A stretch of 64,000 nt of DNA from Pseudophaeobacter arcticus DSM 23566 (GTDB lineage: Bacteria; Pseudomonadota; Alphaproteobacteria; Rhodobacterales; Rhodobacteraceae). Position numbers and translations under genes: made by a program. Under the pieces are notes generated by a model, which saw only the letters and a list, made by a program, of their open reading frames with translations, did no database searches and was not told the DNA's origin. The stretch lies in NCBI RefSeq assembly GCF_000473205.1, contig NZ_KI421507.1:3829057-3893056 (forward strand), in the 5' to 3' direction. Below, in pieces: positions 34,275-43,811 of the stretch (position 1 is the stretch's first letter; every line of letters starts with the position of its first letter).

Positions 34275-35806
34275 GCGCGCTTCCCGGTGCTGGCGCGGCC
34301 CTGATTGTGGCCGCGCTGATCCTGGGGACGCTTGCGGCGGTGGCTTTGCGGGCTGAGGCCGGTCGGGGCTTTGCTGCCAGTGACTGGGCTGCGCTGCGGT
34401 TTACCCTGACGCAGGCGGTGTTGTCTGCGATTATGAGCGTCGGGCTGGCGATTGGTCTGGCGCGGGCCCTGGCACGGCGGCGGTTTCTTGGGCGCAGCGC
34501 ATTGATCACACTGTTGGGGGCGCCGTTTATTCTGCCGGTGATCGTGGCGATCTTGGGATTGCTGACCGTCTTTGGCCGGGCAGGCTGGATCAGCCAGGTG
34601 TTGATGTTCTTTGGGCTGGAGCCTTTGCAAATTTACGGGCTGCACGGTGTGGTGCTGGCGCATGTGTTTTTCAACCTGCCGCTGGCAACACGGTTGATTC
34701 TGCAGGGCTGGCAGGAGATCCCGGCGGAACGCTTTCGCCTGGCGGCGCAGGTAAATGCCGGACCTGGCGCCATGTGGCAGCTGCTGGAAGCGCCGATGCT
34801 GAAGCGGGTGGTGCCCGGAGCTCTGGCGGTGGTTTTTGCCATTTGTCTGTCGAGTTTTGCCGTGGCGCTGACGCTGGGTGGTGGTCCGCGGGCGACCACG
34901 ATCGAGCTGGCCATCTATCAGGCCTTTCGGTTTGATTTTGATCTCGGCCGGGCGGCGCTGTTGTCAGCACTGCAGCTGGGGCTGACCGGGAGTGCTGCAT
35001 TTGTGGCGCTGCGGGTCTCTGACAGTGAGGGCGTTGGCGCTGGGCTGGATCGGGTGCTGCGGCGGTGGGATGGAGATAACCACCTGGCGCGGGGTCTGGA
35101 TACGGCCTGGATTGTATGTGCGGCACTGTTTTTGATCCTGCCTCTGGCGGCAGTTGTTGTCGCTGGGATCTCTGGGCTGTTCCTGTTGAACGCAGGGGTC
35201 TGGATGGCAGCGCTGACCTCGGTTCTGGTTTCTGCTCTCAGCACCCTGTTGTTGCTGTGTCTGGCGCTGCCGATGGCGGCAGCCGTGGCCACGAGGCGCA
35301 GCACATTGATCGAAGTTGCGGGCATTTTGGGGCTTGCGGCCTCGCCTCTGGTGATCGGCACCGGGCTGTTCATCGTGATTTATCCCTTTGCCGATCCCTT
35401 TGCCCTGGCGCTGCCGGTTACGGCGCTGGTCAATGCGGTGATGGCGCTGCCCTTCGCCCTGCGTATTCTGGTGCCGCGCGCCCGCGAGGTGATGATGCGC
35501 TATGGCAGGCTGTCGCTGTCGCTGAACATGGCGGGAGGACCGTTTTTGTGGCGGGTGTTTCTGCCGCGGATGCGGGCGCAGATTGGCTTTGCCGCCGGGC
35601 TGGCAGCGGCTCTGTCGATGGGCGATCTGGGCGTCATCACCCTGTTTGCCGACCCCGATGTGGCCACCCTGCCGTTGCAGGTCTACCGCCTGATGGGGGC
35701 CTATCAGATGGAGGCGGCAGCCGGGGCGGCGCTGTTGTTATTGGTGCTGTCGATGGGTGCATTTTGGATTCTGGATCGCGGAGGCCGGTGGCATGCTGAG
35801 GCTTGA
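34250..35806 (+). CDS. thiP: Thiamine ABC transporter permease
   Basis: 518 aa with about twelve membrane helices, formed by two fused permease halves, each with a cytoplasmic EAA-type loop (QVNAGPGAMWQLLEAPML and SLNMAGGPFLWRVFLPRM). The fused arrangement is that of ThiP/FbpB-type permeases. Starts inside thiB (25-bp overlap) and ends 14 bp into thiQ. The riboswitch upstream of thiB confirms thiamine rather than iron. Confidence 0.92.
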   Translation: MARRAEPISALPGAGAALIVAALILGTLAAVALRAEAGRGFAASDWAALRFTLTQAVLSAIMSVGLAIGLARALARRRFLGRSALITLLGAPFILPVIVAILGLLTVFGRAGWISQVLMFFGLEPLQIYGLHGVVLAHVFFNLPLATRLILQGWQEIPAERFRLAAQVNAGPGAMWQLLEAPMLKRVVPGALAVVFAICLSSFAVALTLGGGPRATTIELAIYQAFRFDFDLGRAALLSALQLGLTGSAAFVALRVSDSEGVGAGLDRVLRRWDGDNHLARGLDTAWIVCAALFLILPLAAVVVAGISGLFLLNAGVWMAALTSVLVSALSTLLLLCLALPMAAAVATRRSTLIEVAGILGLAASPLVIGTGLFIVIYPFADPFALALPVTALVNAVMALPFALRILVPRAREVMMRYGRLSLSLNMAGGPFLWRVFLPRMRAQIGFAAGLAAALSMGDLGVITLFADPDVATLPLQVYRLMGAYQMEAAAGAALLLLVLSMGAFWILDRGGRWHAEA

Positions 35807-36485
35807 TAGCTGTGAAATAGCAAATGGCGCCTTCACCCTGCAGGCGGACCTTGAGATCAACAAGGGCGTAAAGCTGGCCATTATCGGCCCTTCGGGGGCG
35901 GGGAAATCCACCCTGATCGAGGCGATTGCCGGGTTCTTGCCGCTGCATGAGGGGCGCATTCTCTGGCAGGGGGAGGATCTGAAGGATTTGCCACCAGGGC
36001 AGCGCCCGGTGGCGATGCTGTTTCAGGATGGCAACCTGTTTCCCCATCTCACTGTGGCGCAGAACGCAGGCCTGGGGTTACGGCCAAATCTGCGCCTGTC
36101 CAGCGCAGAGCACGGCCAGGTGCAGAATGCGCTGAGCCGCGTCGGGCTGAGGGATCTGGCGGCGCGCAAACCGGCGGCCCTGTCCGGCGGCCAGCAAAGC
36201 CGGGTGGCACTGGCGCGGGTTTTGCTGCAGCGGCGCGATATCTTGCTGCTGGATGAGCCCTTTGCGGCCCTTGGGCCTGCCTTGAAGGATGAGATGCTGG
36301 ATCTGGTGGCGGAAATTGCCGATGAGACCGGCTCCACGGTGCTGATGGTCAGCCATGACCCCAAAGATGCCCGTCGCATCGCCGAGCAGGTGGTCTTGGT
36401 GGCAGAGGGCAGGGTGCATCCGCCGCAGGCCACGGGGGCGCTGCTGGACAACCCGCCCCCGGCGCTGAAGGCTTATCTGGGCTAG
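35793..36485 (+). CDS. thiQ: Thiamine ABC transporter ATP-binding protein
   Basis: 230 aa from ATG 35793 (GGAGG about 9 nt upstream; the ATG at 35757 would extend deep into thiP). Walker A GPSGAGKST, Q-loop LFQDGNLFPHLTV, signature LSGGQQSRVALAR, Walker B ILLLDEPFAALG, and H-loop VSHDP. It energises ThiBP. Last gene of the operon. Confidence 0.93.
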   Translation: MLRLDSCEIANGAFTLQADLEINKGVKLAIIGPSGAGKSTLIEAIAGFLPLHEGRILWQGEDLKDLPPGQRPVAMLFQDGNLFPHLTVAQNAGLGLRPNLRLSSAEHGQVQNALSRVGLRDLAARKPAALSGGQQSRVALARVLLQRRDILLLDEPFAALGPALKDEMLDLVAEIADETGSTVLMVSHDPKDARRIAEQVVLVAEGRVHPPQATGALLDNPPPALKAYLG

Positions 36486-36531
36486 GGCGGCGGGCAGTGG
36501 ACCCAGCCAGGGCCCACTGCCGTTTGCAATA

Positions 36532-36972
36532 TCAGGCGACAGCGGCCAGTTTCTGGCGCGATTTGGCGATCATCAGCGCAGCATTGGCGGCTTCGCGGCC
36601 CTTGTCTACAAAATGGGCGCGGTAGATGGCGTTGTGGTGGTCGGTTTCCTGATACTGATGCGGCGTCAGCGAGACCGAGAGCACCGGCACGCCGGTATCC
36701 AGCCCAACGCGCATCAGCCCGTCAACCACGGACTGGGCAACAAAATCATGGCGGTAGATGCCGCCGTCCACCACAAAGGCGGCGCAGGCTATGGCGGTAT
36801 AGCGGCCGGTTTTGGCCAGATCCTGAGCCATCAGCGGCATTTCAAACGCGCCGGGCACGTCAAAAATATCAACCTGTTCGGCGGGGATAAGCTGGGTGAA
36901 GCCAAGCAGAGCCTGGTCAACGATATCGGCATGCCATTGTGCCTTGATAAAGGCGTAGCGGGTGTGTGTCAT
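36532..36972 (-). CDS. ribH: 6,7-dimethyl-8-ribityllumazine synthase
   Basis: 146 aa. It condenses the ribityl-diaminouracil with dihydroxybutanone phosphate in riboflavin synthesis. The substrate loop VPGAFEMPL, the [17 protein letters not shown] block, and the final SLTPHQYQ show the family; the sequence is closer to decameric RibH2 of rhizobia ([15 protein letters not shown] start) than to icosahedral RibH1. An FMN riboswitch is 90 nt upstream. It is alone here; other rib genes are elsewhere, so it may be a second, separately regulated copy. Confidence 0.92.
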   Translation of the reverse strand: MTHTRYAFIKAQWHADIVDQALLGFTQLIPAEQVDIFDVPGAFEMPLMAQDLAKTGRYTAIACAAFVVDGGIYRHDFVAQSVVDGLMRVGLDTGVPVLSVSLTPHQYQETDHHNAIYRAHFVDKGREAANAALMIAKSRQKLAAVA

Positions 36973-37062
36973 TGGTATCTCCTATAGGTTTGACACGTCA
37001 CCCAAGGCGATAACGAGCGGCACAACTGCACCCGGCCGCAGCCGAAAGCAGTCTTGTCGCAC

Positions 37063-37267
37063 GTTCTCTTCCATCCGGACTATGACCGTCGGCTCTGGAA
37101 TCACACCAGATCTGCTGACACTTCCTTGTTTGCTCCACAGCACAGTCCGAAAACCGGTTCCCACTTTTCGGGCTGTGGAGGCGTCAAACGCAAAAGCCGC
37201 TCGCGGGCTTATGACGGGACACCCCGCCACATACCGCCGGTGGGGAATTTCACCCCGCCCTGAGAAC
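37063..37267 (-). ncRNA. FMN riboswitch (RFN element) with an extended facultative stem
   Basis: Read leftwards: GTTCTC (P1), AGGGCGGGGTGAAATTCCCC, ACCGGCGG, later GATTCCAGAGCCGACGGT, AGTCCGGATGGAAGAGAAC closing P1. All conserved blocks are present. The variable region holds a long stem CTCCACAG/CTGTGGAG (37133-37140 with 37173-37180) enclosing a CCGAAAA...TTTTCGG repeat. It controls ribH. Confidence 0.95.
37146..37172. repeat. Palindromic CCGAAAA-N-TTTTCGG repeat inside the riboswitch
   Basis: TCCGAAAACCGGTTCCCACT then TTTCGGG: arms CCGAAAA/TTTTCGG around CCGGTTCCCAC. The sequence looks like the short dispersed palindrome I remember from rhizobial and Rhodobacterales genomes; no other copy was seen in this window. 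Confidence 0.6.
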
Positions 37268-37422
37268 AGCGAGACCCTGCCAAGAAGTGAGACGATGTGC
37301 AAGATGTGATAGCGCAGCTGACGCCGCGCTCTTTCATTTGGCGGTTGGCGCTTTCCGGCTCGCTTGGGCTTCCCATTTGCGGCAGAGCGGCTAGGCTGCG
37401 GCCAAACCTCAAGGAGAGCGCG

Positions 37423-38025
37423 ATGAAACTGCATTATGCCCCGACTTCCCCCTTTGTGCGCAAGGTCATGGTCCTGCTGCACGAGACCGAGACGCTGGAC
37501 AGTGTGGAGATACACAATGTCGCAACCACGCCCCTCAACCCCAGCGCCGATGTGCAAGCGAGCAATCCGCTGGCCAAGATCCCGGCGCTGGAGCGCGACG
37601 ATGGCCCGGCGCTATATGACAGCCGGGTGATTTGTGAATACCTGAACGCCCAGGCAGAGGCCGGGCTTTATGCGGCGGGCTGGGACAGCAAGGTGCTGGA
37701 GGCCACTGCCGATGGTATCATGGATGCAGCCGTGTTGATGACCTATGAAATGCGGTTGCGGCCCGAGGCGCAGCAATCCCCTGAGTGGATCAAGGCGCAG
37801 CTGGGCAAGGTGCTTGGCGCCTGTTCGGCGCTCAATGCACGCTGGATGAGCCACCTGCAAGGGCCGCTGGATATGGGGCAGATCGCGGTGGCCTGTGCGC
37901 TTTCCTATGTGGATTACAGACATCCCGATGCTGGATGGCGGGTTGGAAACGAGGCTCTGGCGGATTGGTTCAAGGCGTTCGAATCGCGTGCCTCGATGCA
38001 GGCAACGCGGCCGCCAGAGGGTTAA
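37423..38025 (+). CDS. Glutathione S-transferase family protein
   Basis: 200 aa from ATG 37423 with AAGGAGAG upstream; the upstream reading from 37297 crosses the riboswitch region and is rejected. N-terminal thioredoxin fold with SPFVRKVMV (a Ser replaces the usual catalytic Tyr/Cys position), cis-Pro loop NPLAKIPAL and LYDSRVICEYL. The C-terminal helical domain is complete. Substrate unknown. Divergent from ribH. Confidence 0.83.
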   Translation: MKLHYAPTSPFVRKVMVLLHETETLDSVEIHNVATTPLNPSADVQASNPLAKIPALERDDGPALYDSRVICEYLNAQAEAGLYAAGWDSKVLEATADGIMDAAVLMTYEMRLRPEAQQSPEWIKAQLGKVLGACSALNARWMSHLQGPLDMGQIAVACALSYVDYRHPDAGWRVGNEALADWFKAFESRASMQATRPPEG

Positions 38026-38232
38026 TTCTTTCTTTTGGGTGCAGGGGCTGAGGCGGGTCCGCTGTGGCTTTGAGAGCGCCGTTTGAAAGAAACTTGAAAC
38101 TGGAGTGCCATGTGCGCCTTTGACCGCTGGACGAAAGCGCCTCACCCGGCTATGACCCGCCTGAGTCACCGCGTTTATCGTGGTGCATGCGCATGTTTGC
38201 CCTAAACGGGCGCTGGAAATGGAGAAAACCTC

Positions 38233-38793
38233 GTGTCCCACGCAGAAGACCACGAAGGAACCCGGAGAGATTTCCTCTACTACGCCACTGCCGGCGCCGG
38301 GGCAGTGACTGCGGGTGCCGCTGTATGGCCCCTGGTCAATCAGATGAACCCCTCGGCTGACGTCAAAGCATTGTCCTCGATTCTCGTGGACATCAGCGGT
38401 GTAGAAGTTGGAACGCAAATTAGTGTGATGTTCTTGGGGAAACCCGTGTTCATCCGCCGTCGTACTCAGGCTGAGATCGACGAAGGCCGCGCGGTTGATG
38501 TCGCGAGCCTGATCGATACCACTTCGGAAAACCCCAACAAGCCGGGCACCGATGCTGCGGATCAAAACCGCACCATGGATGAAAATGGCGAATGGCTGGT
38601 GATGATGGGTGTTTGTACCCACCTCGGCTGTGTGCCGCTGGGCGATGGTTCGGGCGATTTCAACGGCTGGTTCTGCCCCTGTCACGGGTCGCACTACGAC
38701 ACCGCTGGCCGGATCCGCAAAGGCCCCGCGCCCCAGAACCTGCACGTGCCTCTTGCAGAGTTCACCGACGCAACAACCATCAAGCTGGGATAA
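38233..38793 (+). CDS. petA: Ubiquinol-cytochrome c reductase iron-sulfur (Rieske) subunit
   Basis: 186 aa from GTG 38233, preceded by GGAG. A Tat-like motif (TRRDF) leads into one membrane anchor (about residues 20-42). The Rieske boxes are CTHLGC and CPCHGSHYD, supplying the two Cys and two His of the [2Fe-2S] centre. It transfers electrons from ubiquinol to cytochrome c1 at the periplasmic face. First gene of petABC. The 207-bp upstream region shows no clear operator. Confidence 0.95.
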   Translation: MSHAEDHEGTRRDFLYYATAGAGAVTAGAAVWPLVNQMNPSADVKALSSILVDISGVEVGTQISVMFLGKPVFIRRRTQAEIDEGRAVDVASLIDTTSENPNKPGTDAADQNRTMDENGEWLVMMGVCTHLGCVPLGDGSGDFNGWFCPCHGSHYDTAGRIRKGPAPQNLHVPLAEFTDATTIKLG

Positions 38794-38805
38794 GGAGACG
38801 TACCT

Positions 38806-40137
38806 ATGTCCGGTATTCCGCACGACCATTACGAGCCAAAGACAGGCGCAGAAAAGTGGCTTCACAGCCGCCTGCCCATCGTTGGTCTGATCTACGACAC
38901 CATCATGATCCCCACCCCCAAGAACCTGAACTGGTGGTGGATCTGGGGCATCGTTCTGGCCTTCTGCCTGGTGTTGCAAATTGCCACCGGCGTTGTCCTG
39001 GTGATGCATTACACCCCGCATGCCGACATGGCCTTTGCCTCTGTTGAGCACATCATGCGCGACGTGAATGGCGGCCATATGCTGCGCTATCTGCACGCAA
39101 ACGGCGCCTCGCTGTTCTTTGTGGCTGTTTACATCCACATCTTCCGTGGCCTGTTCTACGGCTCTTACAAGGCCCCGCGTGAGATCACCTGGATCATCGG
39201 CATGATCATCTATCTGTTGATGATGGCCACCGGTTTCATGGGCTATGTTCTGCCCTGGGGGCAGATGTCCTTCTGGGGTGCGACCGTGATCACCGGCCTG
39301 TTTGGTGCCATTCCTTTTGTGGGTGACGCGCTGCAGACATTCCTGCTGGGCGGACCTGCGGTGGATAACGCCACGCTGAACCGTTTCTTCTCGCTGCACT
39401 ACCTGCTGCCTTTCGTCATCGCCGCGCTGGTTGTGGTCCATATCTGGGCCTTCCACACCACTGGCAACAACAACCCAACCGGTGTTGACGTGCGCAAGGG
39501 CTCGAAAGAGGACGTCAAAAAAGACACCCTGCCGTTCTGGCCCTATTTTGTGATCAAGGATTTCCTTGGTCTGGCCATTGTTCTGGTGATCTTCTGGGCC
39601 ATCGTCGGCTTTATGCCAAACTACCTGGGCCACCCGGATAACTACCTCGAGGCCAACCCGCTGGTGACGCCGTCGCATATCGTTCCTGAATGGTACTTCC
39701 TGCCTTTCTACGCGATCCTGCGGGCCTTCACCTCTGAAGTCTGGGTTGTTCAGATTGCCTCCTTCGTGACCGGTGGCATCGTTGACGCCAAGTTCTTTGG
39801 GGTTCTGGCGATGTTTGGCGCGATCGCCGTGATGGCGCTGGTGCCCTGGCTGGACACCAGCCGGGTGCGGTCGGGTCGCTATCGTCCGATGTTCAAGTGG
39901 TGGTTCTACCTGCTGATCTTTGACTTCTTTGCCCTGATGTGGCTGGGTGCGATGCCGGCGGAAGAGCCCTATGCATCGTTCTCGCTGATCGCATCGGCCT
40001 ATTGGTTCGGCTACTTCCTGGTGATCCTGCCCATCCTGGGTGTCATCGAGAAGCCACTGGCAGAGCCTGCTACAATTGAAGAAGATTTCGACGCTCACTA
40101 TGGCGGGAAATCCGACGCAGCCACTCCTGCCGAGTAA
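38806..40137 (+). CDS. petB: Cytochrome b of the bc1 complex
   Basis: 443 aa with eight to nine membrane helices. The four haem-ligating histidines are in helices B and D ([12 protein letters not shown] and [10 protein letters not shown] regions), and the Qo-site motif is [13 protein letters not shown]. The length is usual for Rhodobacter cytochrome b. Starts 12 bp after petA with GGAG in front. Codon use is more biased than in neighbours, fitting high expression. Confidence 0.96.
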   Translation: MSGIPHDHYEPKTGAEKWLHSRLPIVGLIYDTIMIPTPKNLNWWWIWGIVLAFCLVLQIATGVVLVMHYTPHADMAFASVEHIMRDVNGGHMLRYLHANGASLFFVAVYIHIFRGLFYGSYKAPREITWIIGMIIYLLMMATGFMGYVLPWGQMSFWGATVITGLFGAIPFVGDALQTFLLGGPAVDNATLNRFFSLHYLLPFVIAALVVVHIWAFHTTGNNNPTGVDVRKGSKEDVKKDTLPFWPYFVIKDFLGLAIVLVIFWAIVGFMPNYLGHPDNYLEANPLVTPSHIVPEWYFLPFYAILRAFTSEVWVVQIASFVTGGIVDAKFFGVLAMFGAIAVMALVPWLDTSRVRSGRYRPMFKWWFYLLIFDFFALMWLGAMPAEEPYASFSLIASAYWFGYFLVILPILGVIEKPLAEPATIEEDFDAHYGGKSDAATPAE

Positions 40138-40154
40138 GAGAAGGACAGCTACCA

Positions 40155-41054
40155 ATGTTGAAGAAACTCGCAATCGGTGCCGCCTTCGCTCTGGCCCTTG
40201 CCCCTGTCGCATCTCATGCGGCAGGCGGTCATGGCCACGTCGAGGACTTCCAGTTCTCGTTTGAGGGACCATTTGGCGCCTATGATCAAAATCAGCTGCA
40301 GCGCGGCTTGCAGATCTACACCGAAGTCTGCTCTGCCTGTCACGGGCTGAAGTTTGTGCCACTGCGCACCCTTGGCGACGAAGGTGGCCCTGCGCTGCCT
40401 GCCGATCAGGTGCGTGCCTATGCGGCTGAGAACTTTACCGTCTATGACCCGGAACTGGACGAGGATGTACCTGCCAAGCCAGTTAACCACTTCCCAGCCA
40501 ATACCTCTGCTGGTGCCCCTGACCTGAGCCTTATGGCCAAGGCACGCGCCGGTTTCCACGGTCCCTATGGGTCTGGTATAAACCAGCTGTTCAAAGGGAT
40601 CGGTGGCGCGGAATACATCGCCTCGCTGATCAGCGGCTATGAAGAAGCGCCTGACTGTGCGCCAGAAGATTTTACCGGCTATTACAACACGGCGTTTGCT
40701 GCTGGCGGATATCCTGACGAATGTAAGATCTACAAGGAAACCGAAGTAACTAACGACGACGGTTCGGTCACGATTGAGCGCAAGGAAGTTGGACGGTTGG
40801 CTGTTGGCAGCTGGATCGGCATGGCGCCTCCGCTGTCAGATGAGCAGGTTGAATTTGCTGATGGCCATGACAACACCGTGCATCACATGGCGCAGGATGT
40901 TGCGGCTTTCCTGATGTGGACCGCCGAACCCAAGATGATGGCCCGCAAGCAAAGCGGTTTTGTCGGGGTGCTGATCCTGACCGTTCTGTCGGTTCTGCTT
41001 TATCTGACCAACAAACAGCTCTGGGCGCCGCACAAGGGTAAAAAATCCGCCTGA
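40155..41054 (+). CDS. petC: Cytochrome c1 of the bc1 complex
   Basis: 299 aa. Signal peptide ([19 protein letters not shown], cleavage near SHA), haem c site CSACHGLKF, the axial Met expected in the [10 protein letters not shown] region, and one C-terminal anchor ([16 protein letters not shown]). An acidic insert with two further cysteines (APDCAP, DECKIY) is like Rhodobacter c1, where they form a disulfide. Followed by a strong terminator. Confidence 0.95.
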   Translation: MLKKLAIGAAFALALAPVASHAAGGHGHVEDFQFSFEGPFGAYDQNQLQRGLQIYTEVCSACHGLKFVPLRTLGDEGGPALPADQVRAYAAENFTVYDPELDEDVPAKPVNHFPANTSAGAPDLSLMAKARAGFHGPYGSGINQLFKGIGGAEYIASLISGYEEAPDCAPEDFTGYYNTAFAAGGYPDECKIYKETEVTNDDGSVTIERKEVGRLAVGSWIGMAPPLSDEQVEFADGHDNTVHHMAQDVAAFLMWTAEPKMMARKQSGFVGVLILTVLSVLLYLTNKQLWAPHKGKKSA

Positions 41055-41080
41055 TAGGCTGATTTCACCAGACATAAATA

Positions 41081-41114
41081 GGCCCCTGCAAGTCACCTTG
41101 CGGGGGCCTTTTTG
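41081..41114 (+). terminator. Intrinsic terminator of petABC
   Basis: 12-bp stem GGCCCCTGCAAG/CTTGCGGGGGCC with one G-T pair, 4-nt loop, then TTTTT. Confidence 0.9.
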
Positions 41115-41138
41115 TTTGGTCGGGCGGCTGGCGGGCGC

Positions 41139-41199
41139 AGGGGCGCTGCCCCTCTGGGCGTGACCGCCCATTCACCCCGAGGTATTTTCAGCAAGATGA
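41139..41199 (+). repeat. Dispersed hairpin element, copy 3
   Basis: AGGGGC-GCT-GCCCCT (41139-41153), GGGCG-TGAC-CGCCC (41156-41169), then ATTCACCCCGAGGTATTTTC followed by AGCAAGATGAA. The TTCACCCC(C)GAGG part is shared with copy 1. It follows the petABC terminator. Confidence 0.7.
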
Positions 41200-41214
41200 A
41201 AAGTGCTGCGGGCG

Positions 41215-42471
41215 TCAGGCGGTGAGATGGATTCCATCGATACCGAGGATGTGGGTGGCGATGATTTTGCCTTCGGTCTGGGGCCTGGAGAATTTCACTT
41301 CGGTGAACTGTTCGGTCCGACCCATGTGGGGGTTTTCCATCAAGACCTGATGGGTTTTGCCAATCTGCGCGGCAAGGTGTTGCTGGACCTGGGCGTCGCC
41401 AGCGGCACGCAGGCGGGCCGCACGGGCTTTGATGGTATTGCCATTGATCTGTTTGGGGATCTTGGCAGCCGGGGTTCCCTCTCGTTTGGAATAGGGGAAG
41501 ACGTGCAACCAGGTGAGGTTGCAGTCTTCGACCAGCTGCAGCGAGTTTTCAAAATGCGCTTCGGTCTCGGTTGGGAAGCCGGCAATGATATCTGCGCCAA
41601 AGGTCATATCGGGGCGCAGGCGCCGGGCCTCTTCGCAAAAGCGGATGGCATCGTCGCGCAGATGGCGCCGGGCCATGCGTTTGAGAATCATATCGTCGCC
41701 ATGTTGCAATGACAGATGCAGATGCGGCATCAGCCGCGGTTCTGTGGCGATGGCCTGCATCAGGTTGTCATCCACCTCGATCGAATCGATGGAGGAGATC
41801 CGCAGGCGCGGCAGGTCTGGCACCAGCTTGAGGATGCGCATCACCAGATCGCCGAGTTTGGGGTGCGCGGGCAGATCGGCGCCCCAACTGGTGAGGTCAA
41901 CGCCGGTCAACACTACCTCGTTGTAGCCCTTATCCACCAGCCGTTTGATCTGATCCACCACAACGCCGGCCGGGACCGAGCGGGAATTGCCGCGGCCATA
42001 GGGGATAATACAGAAGGTGCAGCGGTGGTCGCAGCCATTTTGCACCTGCACATAGGCGCGGCTACGGGTGCCAAAGCCGTCGATCAAATGGCCGGCGGTC
42101 TCGGTCACCGACATGATGTCATCGACCTGGACTTTTTCGGTCTCACCGATGAAATTGGCGGCCATGCCGTTCCAGGTTTCCGGCTGCATTTTTTCGGTAT
42201 TGCCAATGACCGTGTCGACCTCTGGCATCTGGGCAAAGGTTTCCGGTTCGGTCTGGGCGGCGCAGCCGGTAACCACGATGCGGGCCTGTGGGTTGTCGCG
42301 GCGCAGGCGGCGGATTTCCTGGCGGGATTTGCGCACCGCCTCTGCGGTCACTGCGCAGGTATTCACCACCACCAGATCTTCCAGGCCTGCGGCCTGAGAC
42401 AGTTCTTTCATTGCCTCGGTCTCGTAGGCGTTGAGACGGCAGCCGAGTGTGGTGAACTTTGGCGCTGACAT
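41215..42471 (-). CDS. mtaB: tRNA t6A37 methylthiotransferase MtaB
   Basis: 418 aa from ATG 42471, which starts 2 bp past the dapF stop; the longer reading runs into dapF. Radical-SAM methylthiotransferase: N-terminal UPF0004 domain with LGCRLN, VVNTCAVT and TGCAAQ (three cluster Cys), then the radical SAM motif GCDHRCTFCIIPYGRG (CxxxCxxC), and a C-terminal TRAM-like part. The TLGCRLNAYE opening is that of MtaB rather than MiaB. It adds the 2-methylthio group to t6A37 of tRNAs reading ANN codons such as lysine. Confidence 0.9.
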   Translation of the reverse strand: MSAPKFTTLGCRLNAYETEAMKELSQAAGLEDLVVVNTCAVTAEAVRKSRQEIRRLRRDNPQARIVVTGCAAQTEPETFAQMPEVDTVIGNTEKMQPETWNGMAANFIGETEKVQVDDIMSVTETAGHLIDGFGTRSRAYVQVQNGCDHRCTFCIIPYGRGNSRSVPAGVVVDQIKRLVDKGYNEVVLTGVDLTSWGADLPAHPKLGDLVMRILKLVPDLPRLRISSIDSIEVDDNLMQAIATEPRLMPHLHLSLQHGDDMILKRMARRHLRDDAIRFCEEARRLRPDMTFGADIIAGFPTETEAHFENSLQLVEDCNLTWLHVFPYSKREGTPAAKIPKQINGNTIKARAARLRAAGDAQVQQHLAAQIGKTHQVLMENPHMGRTEQFTEVKFSRPQTEGKIIATHILGIDGIHLTA

Positions 42472-42472
42472 G

Positions 42473-43312
42473 TCAGAGACTTTCGAGAAAAGCGGTGGTG
42501 AAACTGCCGGTAAAGACATGCATGGTCGGGCCGGTCATCCAGACGCCATCGTCGCGCCAGTCGATCCAGAGTGTGCCGCCGTCCAGATCAATCTGGACCC
42601 TGCGCCCCGTCAGGCCGCGTCGTGCGGCGGCTACGGCGGTGGCACAGGAGGAAGAGCCAGAGGCCAGGGTGACGCCCACACCGCGTTCCCAGACGCGCAT
42701 ACGGACGTGATCGGGGCCAATAAGTTGGGCGACCTGCACGTTGGTACGTTGCGGGTACAGCGGGTGGTGTTCATGGCGTGGGCCAAATTCGGCCAGCGGA
42801 ATCAAATCCGCGTCTTCGACAAAGAAGGTGCAATGCGGATTGCCCATGCCAGTGGCGGTTGGGGCGCCTTCGATGGGAAGTTCGAGAGTATCCATCGCTT
42901 CGCTCAGGGGGATTTCATCCCAGATCAGTTGTGGCTGCCCCATATTGACCGATGTCAGCCCATCACCGGCATCGCGGGCAAAGAGATCACCGCGATCAGT
43001 GGTGAGGTGCAGATCGGTCTTGCCGCTTTCCTCCATCAGATGGCGGGCAATGCAGCGGGTGGCATTGCCGCAGGCCGCCGAGGTGGAGCCATCGGCATTG
43101 TAAAAGGTGAGATGTGCATCCCCAGCACCCTGCTCAATCAGCGCCAGCTGGTCAAAGCCAACGCCAAATTGACGATGGGCGATTCCCCGTGCCAGGGCGG
43201 GGGTGATCGCCAGCTTTCGCGCACGCGCATCAACAACGACAAAATCGTTGCCAAGCCCATGCATCTTCATGAAGGGAAATTGGGGATCTGGATACATACT
43301 CATACCGGGCAT
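42473..43312 (-). CDS. dapF: Diaminopimelate epimerase
   Basis: 279 aa from ATG 43312. ATG codons at 43303 and 43297 are alternatives, and all precede FPFMKMHGLGNDFVVVD. Converts LL- to meso-diaminopimelate for lysine and peptidoglycan. The two catalytic cysteines are in AACGNATRC and SGSSSCATAVA. Operon with mtaB (2-bp gap). Confidence 0.93.
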   Translation of the reverse strand: MPGMSMYPDPQFPFMKMHGLGNDFVVVDARARKLAITPALARGIAHRQFGVGFDQLALIEQGAGDAHLTFYNADGSTSAACGNATRCIARHLMEESGKTDLHLTTDRGDLFARDAGDGLTSVNMGQPQLIWDEIPLSEAMDTLELPIEGAPTATGMGNPHCTFFVEDADLIPLAEFGPRHEHHPLYPQRTNVQVAQLIGPDHVRMRVWERGVGVTLASGSSSCATAVAAARRGLTGRRVQIDLDGGTLWIDWRDDGVWMTGPTMHVFTGSFTTAFLESL

Positions 43313-43498
43313 ATAGACCTGCGATGAAAATGAATCCAGTCTGTGACGTATAAAGTTCAAAAAAGGGCTTGACCCCTTACCCTGCTAACCGTAGACAGCC
43401 GCCAATCGGGACGGCAAGAACGACACGGACTTGTCAGACGATAGCAAATTAAGTGCTTGATCAACTTAGACAAACCACTTAAGCAGCGATTATAAAGT

Positions 43499-43574
43499 GG
43501 GCCGTTAGCTCAGCTGGTAGAGCAACTGACTTTTAATCAGTAGGTCGATGGTTCGAACCCATCACGGCTCACCA
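43499..43574 (+). tRNA. tRNA-Lys (anticodon UUU)
   Basis: 76 nt including an encoded CCA. Acceptor GGGCCGT pairs with ACGGCTC (one G-T), D arm TAGCTCAGCTGGTAGAGCA, anticodon stem ACTGA/TCAGT with loop CTTTTAA (anticodon TTT), T arm GATGGTTCGAACCCATC. The flanks ATAAAGTGG and CCACTTTAT are perfect complements and could extend the acceptor helix in the precursor. Confidence 0.97.
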
Positions 43575-43581
43575 CTTTATC

Positions 43582-43611
43582 AAAGCCTTAGGCGGAAACG
43601 CCTGAGGCTTT
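43582..43611 (+). terminator. Hairpin terminator after tRNA-Lys
   Basis: 13-bp stem AAAGCCTTAGGCG/CGCCTGAGGCTTT with one G-T pair and GAAA loop, 7 nt after the tRNA; a short T-run follows. Confidence 0.75.
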
Positions 43612-43759
43612 CTCCGTTTTGGGATATCTTTTTTGGAATATCTTTGGGGACACATGGGGACATTTTGTGTGGTCCCAGTTTTCACTGCACGCGGCTTTGA
43701 ATTCCTGCCTTCTTTTAATGGCGGATTGGAAAAAGCGACATAGCCTTCCGTGGGAAGGC

Positions 43760-43788
43760 GTGAAAAGCCCGGGACTTGGGCTTTTCAC
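43760..43788 (-). terminator. Hairpin downstream of the binding-protein gene
   Basis: Perfect 11-bp stem GTGAAAAGCCC/GGGCTTTTCAC with 7-nt loop, 23 bp past the stop of the minus-strand gene at 43812. The T-run is within the stem arm, so termination is probable but not textbook. Confidence 0.6.
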
Positions 43789-43811
43789 GTTTCAAATAGG
43801 CAAGGCGCCGC

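Noticed and set aside
37612..40362. 916-aa open frame on the minus strand
   Set aside because: It lies antisense to the GST and petABC genes. The length comes from the low stop-codon frequency opposite GC-rich, biased codons; the translation is Arg/His/Gln-rich with no domain.
43371..43399. TTGACC-N17-TAGACA as the tRNA-Lys promoter
   Set aside because: Spacing is good, but it lies about 100 bp from the tRNA and a weaker box pair (TTGATC/TTAAGC) is closer; I could not decide between them, so neither is listed.
43588..43788. 66-aa ORF after tRNA-Lys as an integrase fragment
   Set aside because: No tyrosine-recombinase motif; it overlaps a terminator hairpin and is best explained as chance.
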